Below are positions 6,174-11,842 of a stretch of DNA of 11,842 nucleotides, piece after piece (positions within the stretch are counted from its first letter, which is position 1; every line of letters starts with the position of its first letter). A program made the translations under genes and the position numbers. Origin of the DNA: Deltaproteobacteria bacterium (lineage in GTDB: Bacteria > Desulfobacterota > Dissulfuribacteria > Dissulfuribacterales > UBA3076). The notes under the pieces are model-generated. The model was not told where the DNA came from and did no database searches. It worked only from the letters and a program-made list of their open reading frames with translations. The DNA is taken from assembly GCA_021159445.1 (NCBI GenBank), contig JAGGRV010000095.1, forward strand, positions 1 to 11,842, written 5' to 3'.

Positions 6174-6473
6174 CTAAAACTTTGAAGCTCTGTGCCTGGA
6201 AGAAAGCAAAGCATATTTATAGGCCCCGGCATTCTCTAGCTTAATCCAGCGGTCACCGGAAAGGAAATACCACTGACGACCGTCAAACTTGGCAACAAGA
6301 GCGCCATGATAGGACAACATTGTTTTAATTTCATCAGGAGTATAGGGATTATCATATTCTCCTGTGACTTGCGCATCCTGACATGCCGTAAAAAGAAAAA
6401 GAAGGCTGACGATAATCAGAACCACACTTAGCCGACGCGAATAATTCACGTAAATATTAGAGCAATTCTTCAC
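6174..6473 (-). CDS. Small putative lipoprotein, function unknown
   Basis: The frame encodes up to 99 residues: a basic start, a hydrophobic stretch (LSVVLIIVSLLFLF) and a lipobox-like FTAC (C31), then a short soluble domain with YTPDEIKTMLSYHGALVAKFDGRQWYFL. The arrangement suggests an exported, lipid-anchored small protein; the family is not recognised. The start is uncertain. GTG at 6473 lies only about five bases from the predicted transcription start, which would make the message nearly leaderless, while GTG at 6449 (residue 9) gives a roughly 29-base leader; neither has a good ribosome site. A plausible promoter upstream supports expression as a single gene. Confidence 0.6.
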   Translation of the reverse strand: MKNCSNIYVNYSRRLSVVLIIVSLLFLFTACQDAQVTGEYDNPYTPDEIKTMLSYHGALVAKFDGRQWYFLSGDRWIKLENAGAYKYALLSSRHRASKF

Positions 6474-6482
6474 AATATATTT

Positions 6483-6510
6483 ATTTTAACATCTATAGTA
6501 TCTAAGTCAA
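6483..6510 (-). promoter_or_regulatory. Promoter of the small lipoprotein gene
   Basis: On the minus strand TTGACT (6510-6505) and TAAAAT (6488-6483) are separated by 16 bases; each box matches the sigma-70 consensus at five of six positions. Transcription would start near 6476-6478. Confidence 0.5.
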
Positions 6511-6543
6511 GGGGTACATTTCAGCTATTGCCAAAGGGCCTTA

Positions 6544-6723
6544 AGGAACGGTCCGCAAATAAGTTGGACAATATTGTGTTTGGATTTGTGTTGAATTTGG
6601 CCGATCCGATTGAGCAAAACCGCAGGCATAGCAGTGTTATGTTGAGGATTTTGTGATTGAGGATCGGCCAAAGTCGGCTCAAAGACGGGCGCAAGATGTT
6701 CAGGTTATTTGCGGACCGTTCCT
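6544..6723. mobile_element. 180-bp element with 19-bp terminal inverted repeats (MITE-like)
   Basis: The ends are perfect inverted copies: AGGAACGGTCCGCAAATAA at 6544-6562 and its complement at 6705-6723. A second inverted pair lies inside (TTTGGCCGATCC at 6596-6607 with GGATCGGCCAAA at 6661-6672), and within its loop CATA/TATG can pair again, so the whole element can fold as a nested cruciform. A perfect 10-base palindrome ACAATATTGT sits near the left end. There is no transposase frame, so it would be a non-autonomous element. Its right end overlaps the TAG stop codon (6722-6724) of the TPR gene. A target-site duplication is not clear: TA occurs next to both ends but not symmetrically. Confidence 0.8.
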
Positions 6724-8440
6724 AACTGTCCACTACGTCAGAAAGTGCTTTTTGAGCATCCTGTATTTTCTTTCTCAACTTTGGTTTGTCCTTTGACTCC
6801 TTCATCAGTTTAAGAGCTTTCTGATAGGCCTGTAATGCTTTATTAAAATCCCCCCCAACCATATAAGCATCGCCAAGGTGTTCTGCTATAACCGGATCGT
6901 CAGAAATTAAATCATGTGCCTTTTCGAGATAGAAAATGGACTGATCATTCTTGCCCTTCTTGAAGTATACCCACCCCAGACTATCTGTTACATAACCATC
7001 ATCCGGCTGAATAGAAAGCGCTTTTTTTATCAAAAGCTCGGCCTCATCAAGGTTAACCCCTTCTTCAGCGTAGGTATACCCAAGGAAGTTAAGGGCTTCA
7101 ACGTAATCTCCAGCCTTTTCAATGGCCTTTTTAGCACACTCTATAGCTTGTTCTCTCTGCCCCAGCTTATCCAAGATCATCGCAAGATGGAATAATAACT
7201 CCTTATCGCCAGGGGTTGTATCTATGGCCTTGCGAAGAATCTCCTCGGAATCATGCAGCCTGTTTGCCGCATCGTATAGAGTGGCAAGGGAGATCACCCA
7301 TTGTTTCGTATTGGGGCGGTCTTTTAGGCTTTCTTCGATAAGGTGCAACGCCTGATCGAGTTGTCCCTTTTCTCTAAGCAGGTATGCCAAACGAACCCTC
7401 GCTTCCACGGCAAGTTCATCATCAATGTGGATGGATTCGAGCATTTCTATGGCCGCATCAGGATCACCTTTCTGCTCATAGGCAATTGCCATATAGTAAA
7501 AAATTTGACCCTGATCAGGATAAGTATGAGCCATCTCTTTAAGAATAGATAATGCATCATCATACTTTTTATGATGAAGACACAGTATCGCGACATTAAA
7601 TCCAATTGCAGGGTAATTTTGTGCTAACTGCTTGAGTTGCCGAAATTCTGAAATTACCTCATCTACTCGTTTTTCTTCAATTAATAGCATCAGGAGCCGC
7701 TCTCGTGCCTCAAGGTTGTTAGGCTGTTGAGCTAACAGTGCCCTGTAGGAATCAATAGATTTGTCTATCCTTCCTTGCCTTTTGTAGACATCAGCCAGAT
7801 CCTGATACACTATTATAAGATGTGGATTCAATTTTAATGCCGTGTTGAGATATTCCTCGGCCTTTGAAAGATTGCCGGCATCTCGATATATCCTTCCCAG
7901 ATAATAATGTGCCATGAAAGATTGCCTTCCCTCCTGCCCGGCAGCCCTTTCCATGATCTCAATCGCCTTAGGATACTGCTTAGCCTTAGCATAAATAGTC
8001 CCGGTCAAAAACAGTGCTTCCTGGTTATTAGGTTCATCACTTAGTACTTCCTCCAGGAGTTCTAGGGCTTCGGCCACGCGATTTTCATTAGCATAAATTC
8101 CGGCAAGCACGATCTTCATGCCCGGGTTATCAGTTTTAAGGGCAATGGCCTGTTCAGCCCATTGCTCAGCCTTCTGCACGTTACCTATGCTGGATGCTAA
8201 TTTGGCCAAATCCTCCAGTATGGCTGTGGATTCAGGATCAAGAGCCAGGGCACTTTTCAGGGAACTCAAAGCATCTGAAAATCTGCCCGAAGACTTCTCC
8301 ATAATTGCCTGGAGATAATAGGCATAGGCCGCACCACGGGGAGGATTCGCCTTGGCCATGGCATTGGAGCCGGATACTATCAAAACAATGGCTAAAATGA
8401 AAAAAAGTTTGATCCAAAAACGAAAAAGGTTTGTAATCAT
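6722..8440 (-). CDS. Exported tetratricopeptide-repeat protein
   Basis: This 572-residue protein starts with a signal peptide (basic MITNLFRFWIK, hydrophobic FFILAIVLIVSG, likely cleavage after SNAMA). From about residue 38 to 545 it is built almost entirely of about 15 tetratricopeptide repeats of 34 residues with the usual W/L-G-Y-A-P pattern, for example VEALNFLGYTYAEEG and VTDSLGWVYFKKG. Such proteins are periplasmic scaffolds for protein interactions; the partner is unknown. No lipobox cysteine is present. The ATG overlaps the TGA of the sigma-factor gene (ATGA at 8440-8437), so translation is coupled and the gene is the third of the operon. The stop codon is formed inside the terminal repeat of a 180-bp element, so the last residues (about VVDS) may differ from the ancestral protein; the repeat domain itself looks complete. 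Confidence 0.9.
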   Translation of the reverse strand: MITNLFRFWIKLFFILAIVLIVSGSNAMAKANPPRGAAYAYYLQAIMEKSSGRFSDALSSLKSALALDPESTAILEDLAKLASSIGNVQKAEQWAEQAIALKTDNPGMKIVLAGIYANENRVAEALELLEEVLSDEPNNQEALFLTGTIYAKAKQYPKAIEIMERAAGQEGRQSFMAHYYLGRIYRDAGNLSKAEEYLNTALKLNPHLIIVYQDLADVYKRQGRIDKSIDSYRALLAQQPNNLEARERLLMLLIEEKRVDEVISEFRQLKQLAQNYPAIGFNVAILCLHHKKYDDALSILKEMAHTYPDQGQIFYYMAIAYEQKGDPDAAIEMLESIHIDDELAVEARVRLAYLLREKGQLDQALHLIEESLKDRPNTKQWVISLATLYDAANRLHDSEEILRKAIDTTPGDKELLFHLAMILDKLGQREQAIECAKKAIEKAGDYVEALNFLGYTYAEEGVNLDEAELLIKKALSIQPDDGYVTDSLGWVYFKKGKNDQSIFYLEKAHDLISDDPVIAEHLGDAYMVGGDFNKALQAYQKALKLMKESKDKPKLRKKIQDAQKALSDVVDS

Positions 8441-9387
8441 AAGTCTTCGATACCCTCTGGATAAGAACCTAAATCAGGGATTCTTTTTTGAAGAAATACC
8501 CGCAACTTCTTTTTTAGTCTGGCCTCTATTTGTCTCACTCTTTCTCTTGAAACCCCGAAAACAGTTCCGAGTTCCTGAAGGGTCTTGGGCTCCTCGGCTA
8601 AAAGCCGCTCATCGAATATGACTCGCTCTTTTCCCTGGAGTTGTTCCTTAAAGGCTGCAAGATGCCCCTTGAGGCTAGCCCTTATCTCTTCCCTGGCAAC
8701 ACCGGCTTCAACTGCCGTCTCGTCAGTGGCAAAAAAATCCAGGCATTTATCTTCAGAACCCTCCTTAACCGGAGCATCCATTGAAAGCTCCCACGACCCC
8801 ATGCGCTGCTCCATGTCAATCACATCTTTCTCAGAGACGTTAAGGCGGTCAGAAATAAGCTTTGGCACTGGTTCAAAGCCTAAAGCAAGAAGCTGGCTTT
8901 TCTCTTTACGAAGGTTATAAAAGAGTTTGCGCTGGACCTGGGTGGTTCCGATCTTTACTAAGCGCCAATTATCCATGACGAACTTGAGTATATATGCCTT
9001 GATCCAGAAAGAAGAATAATATGAAAATTTTACACCCTTATACGGGTCATATTTTTTTACTGCCTGCATCAGGCCAATATTTCCCTCCTGGACAAGATCT
9101 GAAAAATTCTGCATCCAGAATTTCTGAAAATCCAAGGCTATTTTTACCACCAGCCTCAAGTTTGCAGTCACGATCCTGGAAGCCAGCTTTGGATCTCGTG
9201 TCTCATAGTAGGCCTTGGTGAGAGTCTTCTCTTCTTCTCTGCTCAACAAGGGATACCGACTGATCTCTGCAAGATATTGTTGAAGAGGCTCAAGGGTTCC
9301 CAGAGGGACAAGACCTCCAGACTTATTCTTGGGCACCAGGGCAGAAATTTTATCTGGAGTCTTTTTGGACCTGTGTTTCTTTGTCAT
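8437..9387 (-). CDS. rpoH: RNA polymerase sigma-32 (RpoH) family factor
   Basis: This 316-residue protein is a group 3 sigma factor that directs RNA polymerase to heat-shock-type promoters. Region 1.2 is at about 34-55 (PLQQYLAEISRYPLLSREEE). Region 2 is at about 75-150 with NLRLVVKIALDF, DLVQEGNIGLMQAVKKYDPYKG and FSYYSSFWIKAYI. The RpoH box QRKLFYNLR (152-160), characteristic of sigma-32, follows. Region 4.2 is at about 268-295 with TLQELGTVFGVSRERVRQIE, a helix-turn-helix for the -35 box. I chose ATG 9387 because it lies 22 bases after the stop of the DJ-1-family gene and begins with the basic MTKKHRSKK; an upstream TTG at 9435 would overlap that gene. The ribosome site is weak. The neighbours (DJ-1-family protein, TPR protein) fit a stress-related operon. 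Family firm; the specific stress is inferred. Confidence 0.9.
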   Translation of the reverse strand: MTKKHRSKKTPDKISALVPKNKSGGLVPLGTLEPLQQYLAEISRYPLLSREEEKTLTKAYYETRDPKLASRIVTANLRLVVKIALDFQKFWMQNFSDLVQEGNIGLMQAVKKYDPYKGVKFSYYSSFWIKAYILKFVMDNWRLVKIGTTQVQRKLFYNLRKEKSQLLALGFEPVPKLISDRLNVSEKDVIDMEQRMGSWELSMDAPVKEGSEDKCLDFFATDETAVEAGVAREEIRASLKGHLAAFKEQLQGKERVIFDERLLAEEPKTLQELGTVFGVSRERVRQIEARLKKKLRVFLQKRIPDLGSYPEGIEDL

Positions 9388-9409
9388 AAAGGCTTTTTGA
9401 GCGAAATCA

Positions 9410-9967
9410 TTAATCAATTCGAGCCAATAGCCCAATATTTACATCGAGCATCTTATCTTTTCCCATAAGCAGTTCAACGAGATTCAAAGCGAACTCAATG
9501 GCCGTACCCGGACCTTGACTTGTCACAAGGAGACCATCCCGGACCACCCGATCTTCTGAAAACCGGGCTTTCTGTATTGCGTCTCTACATGTTGGATGAC
9601 ATGTGATGGTTTTCCCCTGGGCAAGGTCATATCGGTCCAGAATAGTCGGAGCAGCACATATTGCCCCGATGGCCCTGCCGGAACCCAGTTGTCTTTGAAG
9701 CATCTTTACTACTCTTTGGTCCTTGGCAAGGTTTTTCGTGCCGTCTAAACCACCTGGCAGGACTATCAAATCAAAGGCCTCTTCTGTCACCTCATCAAGT
9801 AACTTATCAGGCAAAATCGCGACATTGCGGGCTGAACTGATTGGTCCTGAAATCGTTCCTGCGGACACAACCTCTAGCCCCGCCCTCCTTAAGATATCAA
9901 TAACAGCTACTGCCTCAAGCTCCTCAAAGCCAGGTGCGAGAAGGACTAAAATACGTTTTTTTGACAT
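9410..9967 (-). CDS. DJ-1/PfpI-family protein (YajL-like)
   Basis: This 185-residue protein has the DJ-1 fold, close in size to YajL/DJ-1. ILVLLAPGFEELEAV near the N-terminus contains the conserved glutamate (E15), and the nucleophile elbow is GAICAAPTIL with C104, the redox-sensitive cysteine of the family. LIVLPGGLDG precedes it, and LVTSQGPGTAIEFALNLVE near the C-terminus is also diagnostic. Members act in oxidative or carbonyl stress protection; the exact activity (chaperone or deglycase) is debated and not decided by sequence. ATG 9967 is chosen because AAGGTGA precedes it by five bases; an upstream in-frame ATG at 9994 lacks this. It is the first gene of the operon with the sigma-32 and TPR genes, behind a good promoter at 10047-10074. 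Confidence 0.88.
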   Translation of the reverse strand: MSKKRILVLLAPGFEELEAVAVIDILRRAGLEVVSAGTISGPISSARNVAILPDKLLDEVTEEAFDLIVLPGGLDGTKNLAKDQRVVKMLQRQLGSGRAIGAICAAPTILDRYDLAQGKTITCHPTCRDAIQKARFSEDRVVRDGLLVTSQGPGTAIEFALNLVELLMGKDKMLDVNIGLLARID

Positions 9968-10046
9968 AATTATCACCTTGCTCAAATCCCACAAAAAAAT
10001 TTAGGATGCACGAGTTACCGCAAAAAAAGCTCGATACTCTTTACAG

Positions 10047-10074
10047 ATTAGATGATTATTTAGGTTATCGTCAA
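10047..10074 (-). promoter_or_regulatory. Promoter of the DJ-1/sigma-32/TPR operon
   Basis: On the minus strand TTGACG (10074-10069) and TCTAAT (10052-10047) are separated by 16 bases, each five of six matches to sigma-70 consensus. Transcription would start near 10040, leaving a leader of about 73 bases before ATG 9967. I do not see a sigma-32-type -10 (CCCCAT-like), so autoregulation by the encoded factor is not indicated. Confidence 0.55.
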
Positions 10075-10094
10075 GCATATGTCCTCAATACATA

Positions 10095-10131
10095 GCATCC
10101 TTCACGACAAGCCAAAAGTAGTTTACACTTT
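10095..10131 (-). promoter_or_regulatory. Shared bipartite module, copy C (inverted, longer gap)
   Basis: Read on the minus strand, AAAGTGTAAACT (10131-10120) is followed after 17 bases by AAGGATGC (10102-10095). The first block is identical to copies A and B. The gap is longer than the 7 bases in those copies. It faces away from copy B, so the two bracket the hairpin. Confidence 0.45.
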
Positions 10132-10160
10132 GTTGGTCTTGTATTTTGGCAGTGAAATTT

Positions 10161-10232
10161 GAAACTGGAAATTGGGGAAAACACAAAGATGTAGGTGTGT
10201 TACCTAATTTCAAATTTCGAATTTCCAGTTTC
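10161..10232. repeat. Heptad-periodic inverted repeat (long hairpin), second copy
   Basis: GAAACTGGAAATT at 10161-10173 pairs perfectly with its complement at 10220-10232; the 46-base loop contains a further ACAC/GTGT pair (10181-10184 with 10197-10200). Both arms show a seven-base period: left gaaattt, gaaactg, gaaattg; right ctaattt, caaattt, cgaattt, ccagttt. The sequence differs from the hairpin at 3769-3851, but the design and neighbourhood are alike. Confidence 0.7.
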
Positions 10233-10258
10233 GACATCGGCATTCAATTCGATAATAC

Positions 10259-10279
10259 ACACTTTTTCGAAAAAAGTGT
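10259..10279. repeat. Palindrome upstream of der
   Basis: ACACTTTTT (10259-10267) and AAAAAGTGT (10271-10279) are perfect inverted nine-base arms around CGA. The right arm overlaps the AAAGTGTAAACT block, so it could be an operator or a small hairpin at the start of the der leader. Confidence 0.55.
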
Positions 10280-10301
10280 AAACTGGTGAACAAAGGACGC
10301 C
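10273..10301 (+). promoter_or_regulatory. Shared bipartite module, copy B, upstream of der
   Basis: AAAGTGTAAACT (10273-10284), seven bases, then AAAGGACGCC (10292-10301); 23 of 29 positions equal copy A, with one change outside the gap. Here AAAGGA is 22 bases from the der ATG, too far to be its ribosome site. TAAACT could act as a -10 box, but no good -35 box is seen. Confidence 0.5.
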
Positions 10302-10319
10302 TAACTTTACTACAACAAC

Positions 10320-11720
10320 ATGAATTCCAAGCTCAAAAACAAAAAAATAACACCAAAAGTTGCACTGATAGGACGCCCAAACGTGGGAAAATCCACACTT
10401 CTCAACCGGCTTACCCGCACAAGAGATGCATTGGTAGATTCGACCCCGGGGCTCACCAGAGACCGCCGCTATGTCGAGCTCAGATGGGAGGGTCTTACAA
10501 TGCAACTTATAGATACTGGCGGCATGGACAGGTCTCCCGACCTGGACCGAATATCCCAAATTGTCCATGAGCAAAGCCTAATGGCAGTAGAAGAATCTGA
10601 TCTGCTTTTGATAATTCTGGATGCTAAAGAAGGCCTCACTTTGGCAGATAAGGAAATCATCGACGCACTACGTCCATATAAGAAACCATATTTAATAATA
10701 ATAAACAAGGTAGATAACCCTTCTCGCGAGCTCGATCTGGGTGAATTTTACGAATTAGGTGTGAACGAAGTCATTCCAGTCTCGGCTGAACACGGGAAGG
10801 GAATGAATGCCCTGATGACAAGAGTGGTTGATGTGCTCAAGCACATGGACCGGCCTGTAAAAGACATTCCGGCAGACCTCGAAGGTTTAACTCAGGAACC
10901 CAAGCAAGATGAGGATCAGCCAATAAAAGTGGCGCTAATCGGTAGACCCAACACCGGCAAATCCTCCTTACTTAATAGACTGGTGGGTGAACCTCGCATG
11001 ATTGTTACCGATTTGCCGGGTACTACCAGAGATGCCATAGATACACTTCTTCAGCGACCAGGCAGAAAGGACATTCTGCTTACTGATACTGCGGGCATAA
11101 GGCGAAAAGCCAGGGTCAGTAATAAAATAGAAAAATTCAGTATTATTAAGGCCATTAATGTTATAAAGGACTGTGATATTGTCCTTATTGTAATGGATAC
11201 TTCAGAAGGAATTACAGATCAGGATAAACGGCTGATTGGCTACACAGAAAGATATGGACGGGCATGTATTACCCTGTTCAACAAAAGGGACCTGATCCAG
11301 CAAGACCAGTCATTAGTGAAATTAAGATCCGGGGAACTGGAGCGGGCAAAGCGGTTTATTCCTTATTCTCCCCACCTAAACATCTCAGCGCTCACAGGGA
11401 AGTGTGTCAACCGGATTTTGCCATTGGTAGACAATGTCTATGTTGATTTTAATACGTTAATTAATACAGGCAGCGTCAACAGTGTCCTACAAAAGGCATT
11501 AGCAAAAAGAACTCCTCCCATCTCCAGAGGACACCACTTGAAATTCTACTATACGACGCAGGTAGCAACAAAACCGCCAACTTTCCTCTTGTTTGCGAAC
11601 TACCCTGACGTCATACCATCTCAATATAAACGATTTCTGGCAAACCAGTTTCGCGAACAACTTGGCCTGAAGCAAACTCCTGTTCGAATACTTTTCCGCA
11701 AAAGAGAGAGACGCTCCTAG
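10320..11720 (+). CDS. der: Ribosome-assembly GTPase Der (EngA)
   Basis: This 466-residue protein is the double-G-domain GTPase that acts late in 50S ribosomal subunit assembly in the cytoplasm. G domain 1 shows GRPNVGKS (18-25), STPGLTRDRR, DTGG (65-68) and NKVD (129-132). G domain 2 shows GRPNTGKS (208-215), DLPGTTRD, DTAG (256-259) and NKRD (321-324). A C-terminal KH-like domain (about 365-460) includes PPISRGHHLKFYYTTQ and the basic end RKRERRS. An acidic linker (about 186-200) joins the two G domains. Length is normal for the family. The ATG at 10320 is the first possible start after an in-frame TAA at 10302; its ribosome site is poor, which suggests weak or leader-dependent initiation. 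All nucleotide-binding motifs are intact, so the assignment is secure. Confidence 0.97.
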   Translation: MNSKLKNKKITPKVALIGRPNVGKSTLLNRLTRTRDALVDSTPGLTRDRRYVELRWEGLTMQLIDTGGMDRSPDLDRISQIVHEQSLMAVEESDLLLIILDAKEGLTLADKEIIDALRPYKKPYLIIINKVDNPSRELDLGEFYELGVNEVIPVSAEHGKGMNALMTRVVDVLKHMDRPVKDIPADLEGLTQEPKQDEDQPIKVALIGRPNTGKSSLLNRLVGEPRMIVTDLPGTTRDAIDTLLQRPGRKDILLTDTAGIRRKARVSNKIEKFSIIKAINVIKDCDIVLIVMDTSEGITDQDKRLIGYTERYGRACITLFNKRDLIQQDQSLVKLRSGELERAKRFIPYSPHLNISALTGKCVNRILPLVDNVYVDFNTLINTGSVNSVLQKALAKRTPPISRGHHLKFYYTTQVATKPPTFLLFANYPDVIPSQYKRFLANQFREQLGLKQTPVRILFRKRERRS

Positions 11721-11842
11721 CCTGGATTCCATTAGATTAAAATTGTTTTTCTGCTCTTTTACGATTTAAGACAATGCATGAAGTTTGTGATGGTAATCGA
11801 CTCTAATAGGAAGTCCATTGGTCTTAGATTAAAAGGAGATAA
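11721..11842 (+). promoter_or_regulatory. Leader of a gene that starts just beyond the right edge
   Basis: The last bases (AAAAGGAGATAA at 11831-11842) form a strong Shine-Dalgarno sequence, so a plus-strand gene should begin within about ten bases of the window end. The rest of the 122-base spacer after der is AT-rich, with no hairpin terminator and no convincing promoter, so readthrough from der is possible. Confidence 0.5.

Larger units (their letters stand above)
9968..10319. other. Divergent spacer with promoter, hairpin and shared modules
   Basis: The 352 bases between the DJ-1-family gene and der contain no convincing gene. From left to right they hold a 70-base leader and a promoter reading left, an inverted copy of the shared module (10095-10131), a long hairpin (10161-10232), a 9-bp-arm palindrome (10259-10279) and the right-facing module copy (10273-10301). 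Short open frames crossing the region are out of frame with der and show no coding character. Confidence 0.6.

Noticed and set aside
6540..6726. TA target-site duplication around the 180-bp element
   Set aside because: TA occurs near both ends but at different offsets from the inverted repeats, so it cannot be called a duplication.
9387..9435. Upstream TTG start for the sigma factor
   Set aside because: It would overlap the end of the DJ-1-family gene and add 16 residues not seen at the start of sigma-32 proteins as I know them.
10286..10570. Plus-strand frame starting GTG 10286
   Set aside because: It is a frame-shifted reading of der; the der frame has all GTPase motifs from residue 18 onward.
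10200..10574. Minus-strand frame of 124 codons across the der start
   Set aside because: It runs antisense through the GTPase G1 region and the hairpin arm, with no ribosome site and no recognisable protein features.

Overview
The window reads as part of a Desulfobacterota-type (former Deltaproteobacteria) chromosome of moderate GC content. The clues are gene content and family flavour: an RpoH-like sigma-32 factor with a QRKLFYNLR box, a bifunctional CoaBC preceded by a small lipoprotein gene, an M3B oligoendopeptidase, a Der GTPase, and intergenic spacers full of short palindromic and heptad-periodic repeats. The genus cannot be fixed from the sequence alone.

Layout. Bases 1-666 (minus) hold the N-terminal part of a phospholipase D-like/helicase-type protein that runs off the left edge; this is the accessory, possibly defence-related end. 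After a mostly empty spacer comes a VapBC-type toxin-antitoxin pair (1113-1762, plus) with its own promoter and an operator-like repeat over the -10 box. tRNA-Leu(CAA) (1816-1903, minus) follows, with its own promoter wedged directly behind coaBC. A lipoprotein gene and coaBC (3684-1944, minus) overlap and form an operon. A small Cys-rich zinc-ribbon protein (3909-4136, plus) converges on a pepF-like oligoendopeptidase (5949-4150, minus). A small lipoprotein (6473-6174, minus) follows. A three-gene minus-strand operon then runs from a DJ-1/PfpI-family protein (9967-9410) through a sigma-32-family factor (9387-8437) to a 15-repeat TPR protein (8440-6722); the last two are coupled by an ATGA overlap. 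At the right end der (10320-11720, plus) encodes a two-G-domain ribosome-assembly GTPase, and a strong Shine-Dalgarno sequence at the very edge announces another gene outside the window.

How the genes work together. Most genes are housekeeping: coenzyme A synthesis (CoaBC), peptide degradation (PepF), heat-shock-type transcription (sigma-32 with a DJ-1-family protein and an exported TPR protein) and 50S assembly (Der). The left 1.8 kb is accessory.

The most unusual content is between genes. I see (a) a 180-bp element with perfect 19-bp terminal inverted repeats whose end supplies the stop codon of the TPR gene; (b) a 108-bp element with perfect 13-bp terminal inverted repeats upstream of pepF; and (c) two spacers, upstream of the zinc-ribbon gene and of der, that share a design: heptad-periodic repeats folded into a long hairpin, followed by a conserved bipartite module (AAAGTGTAAACT, 7 bases, AAAGGAYGCC). 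A third, inverted and looser copy of the module lies on the other side of the der-proximal hairpin. These look like small non-autonomous repeat families, one of which may have been used as a promoter/leader cassette.
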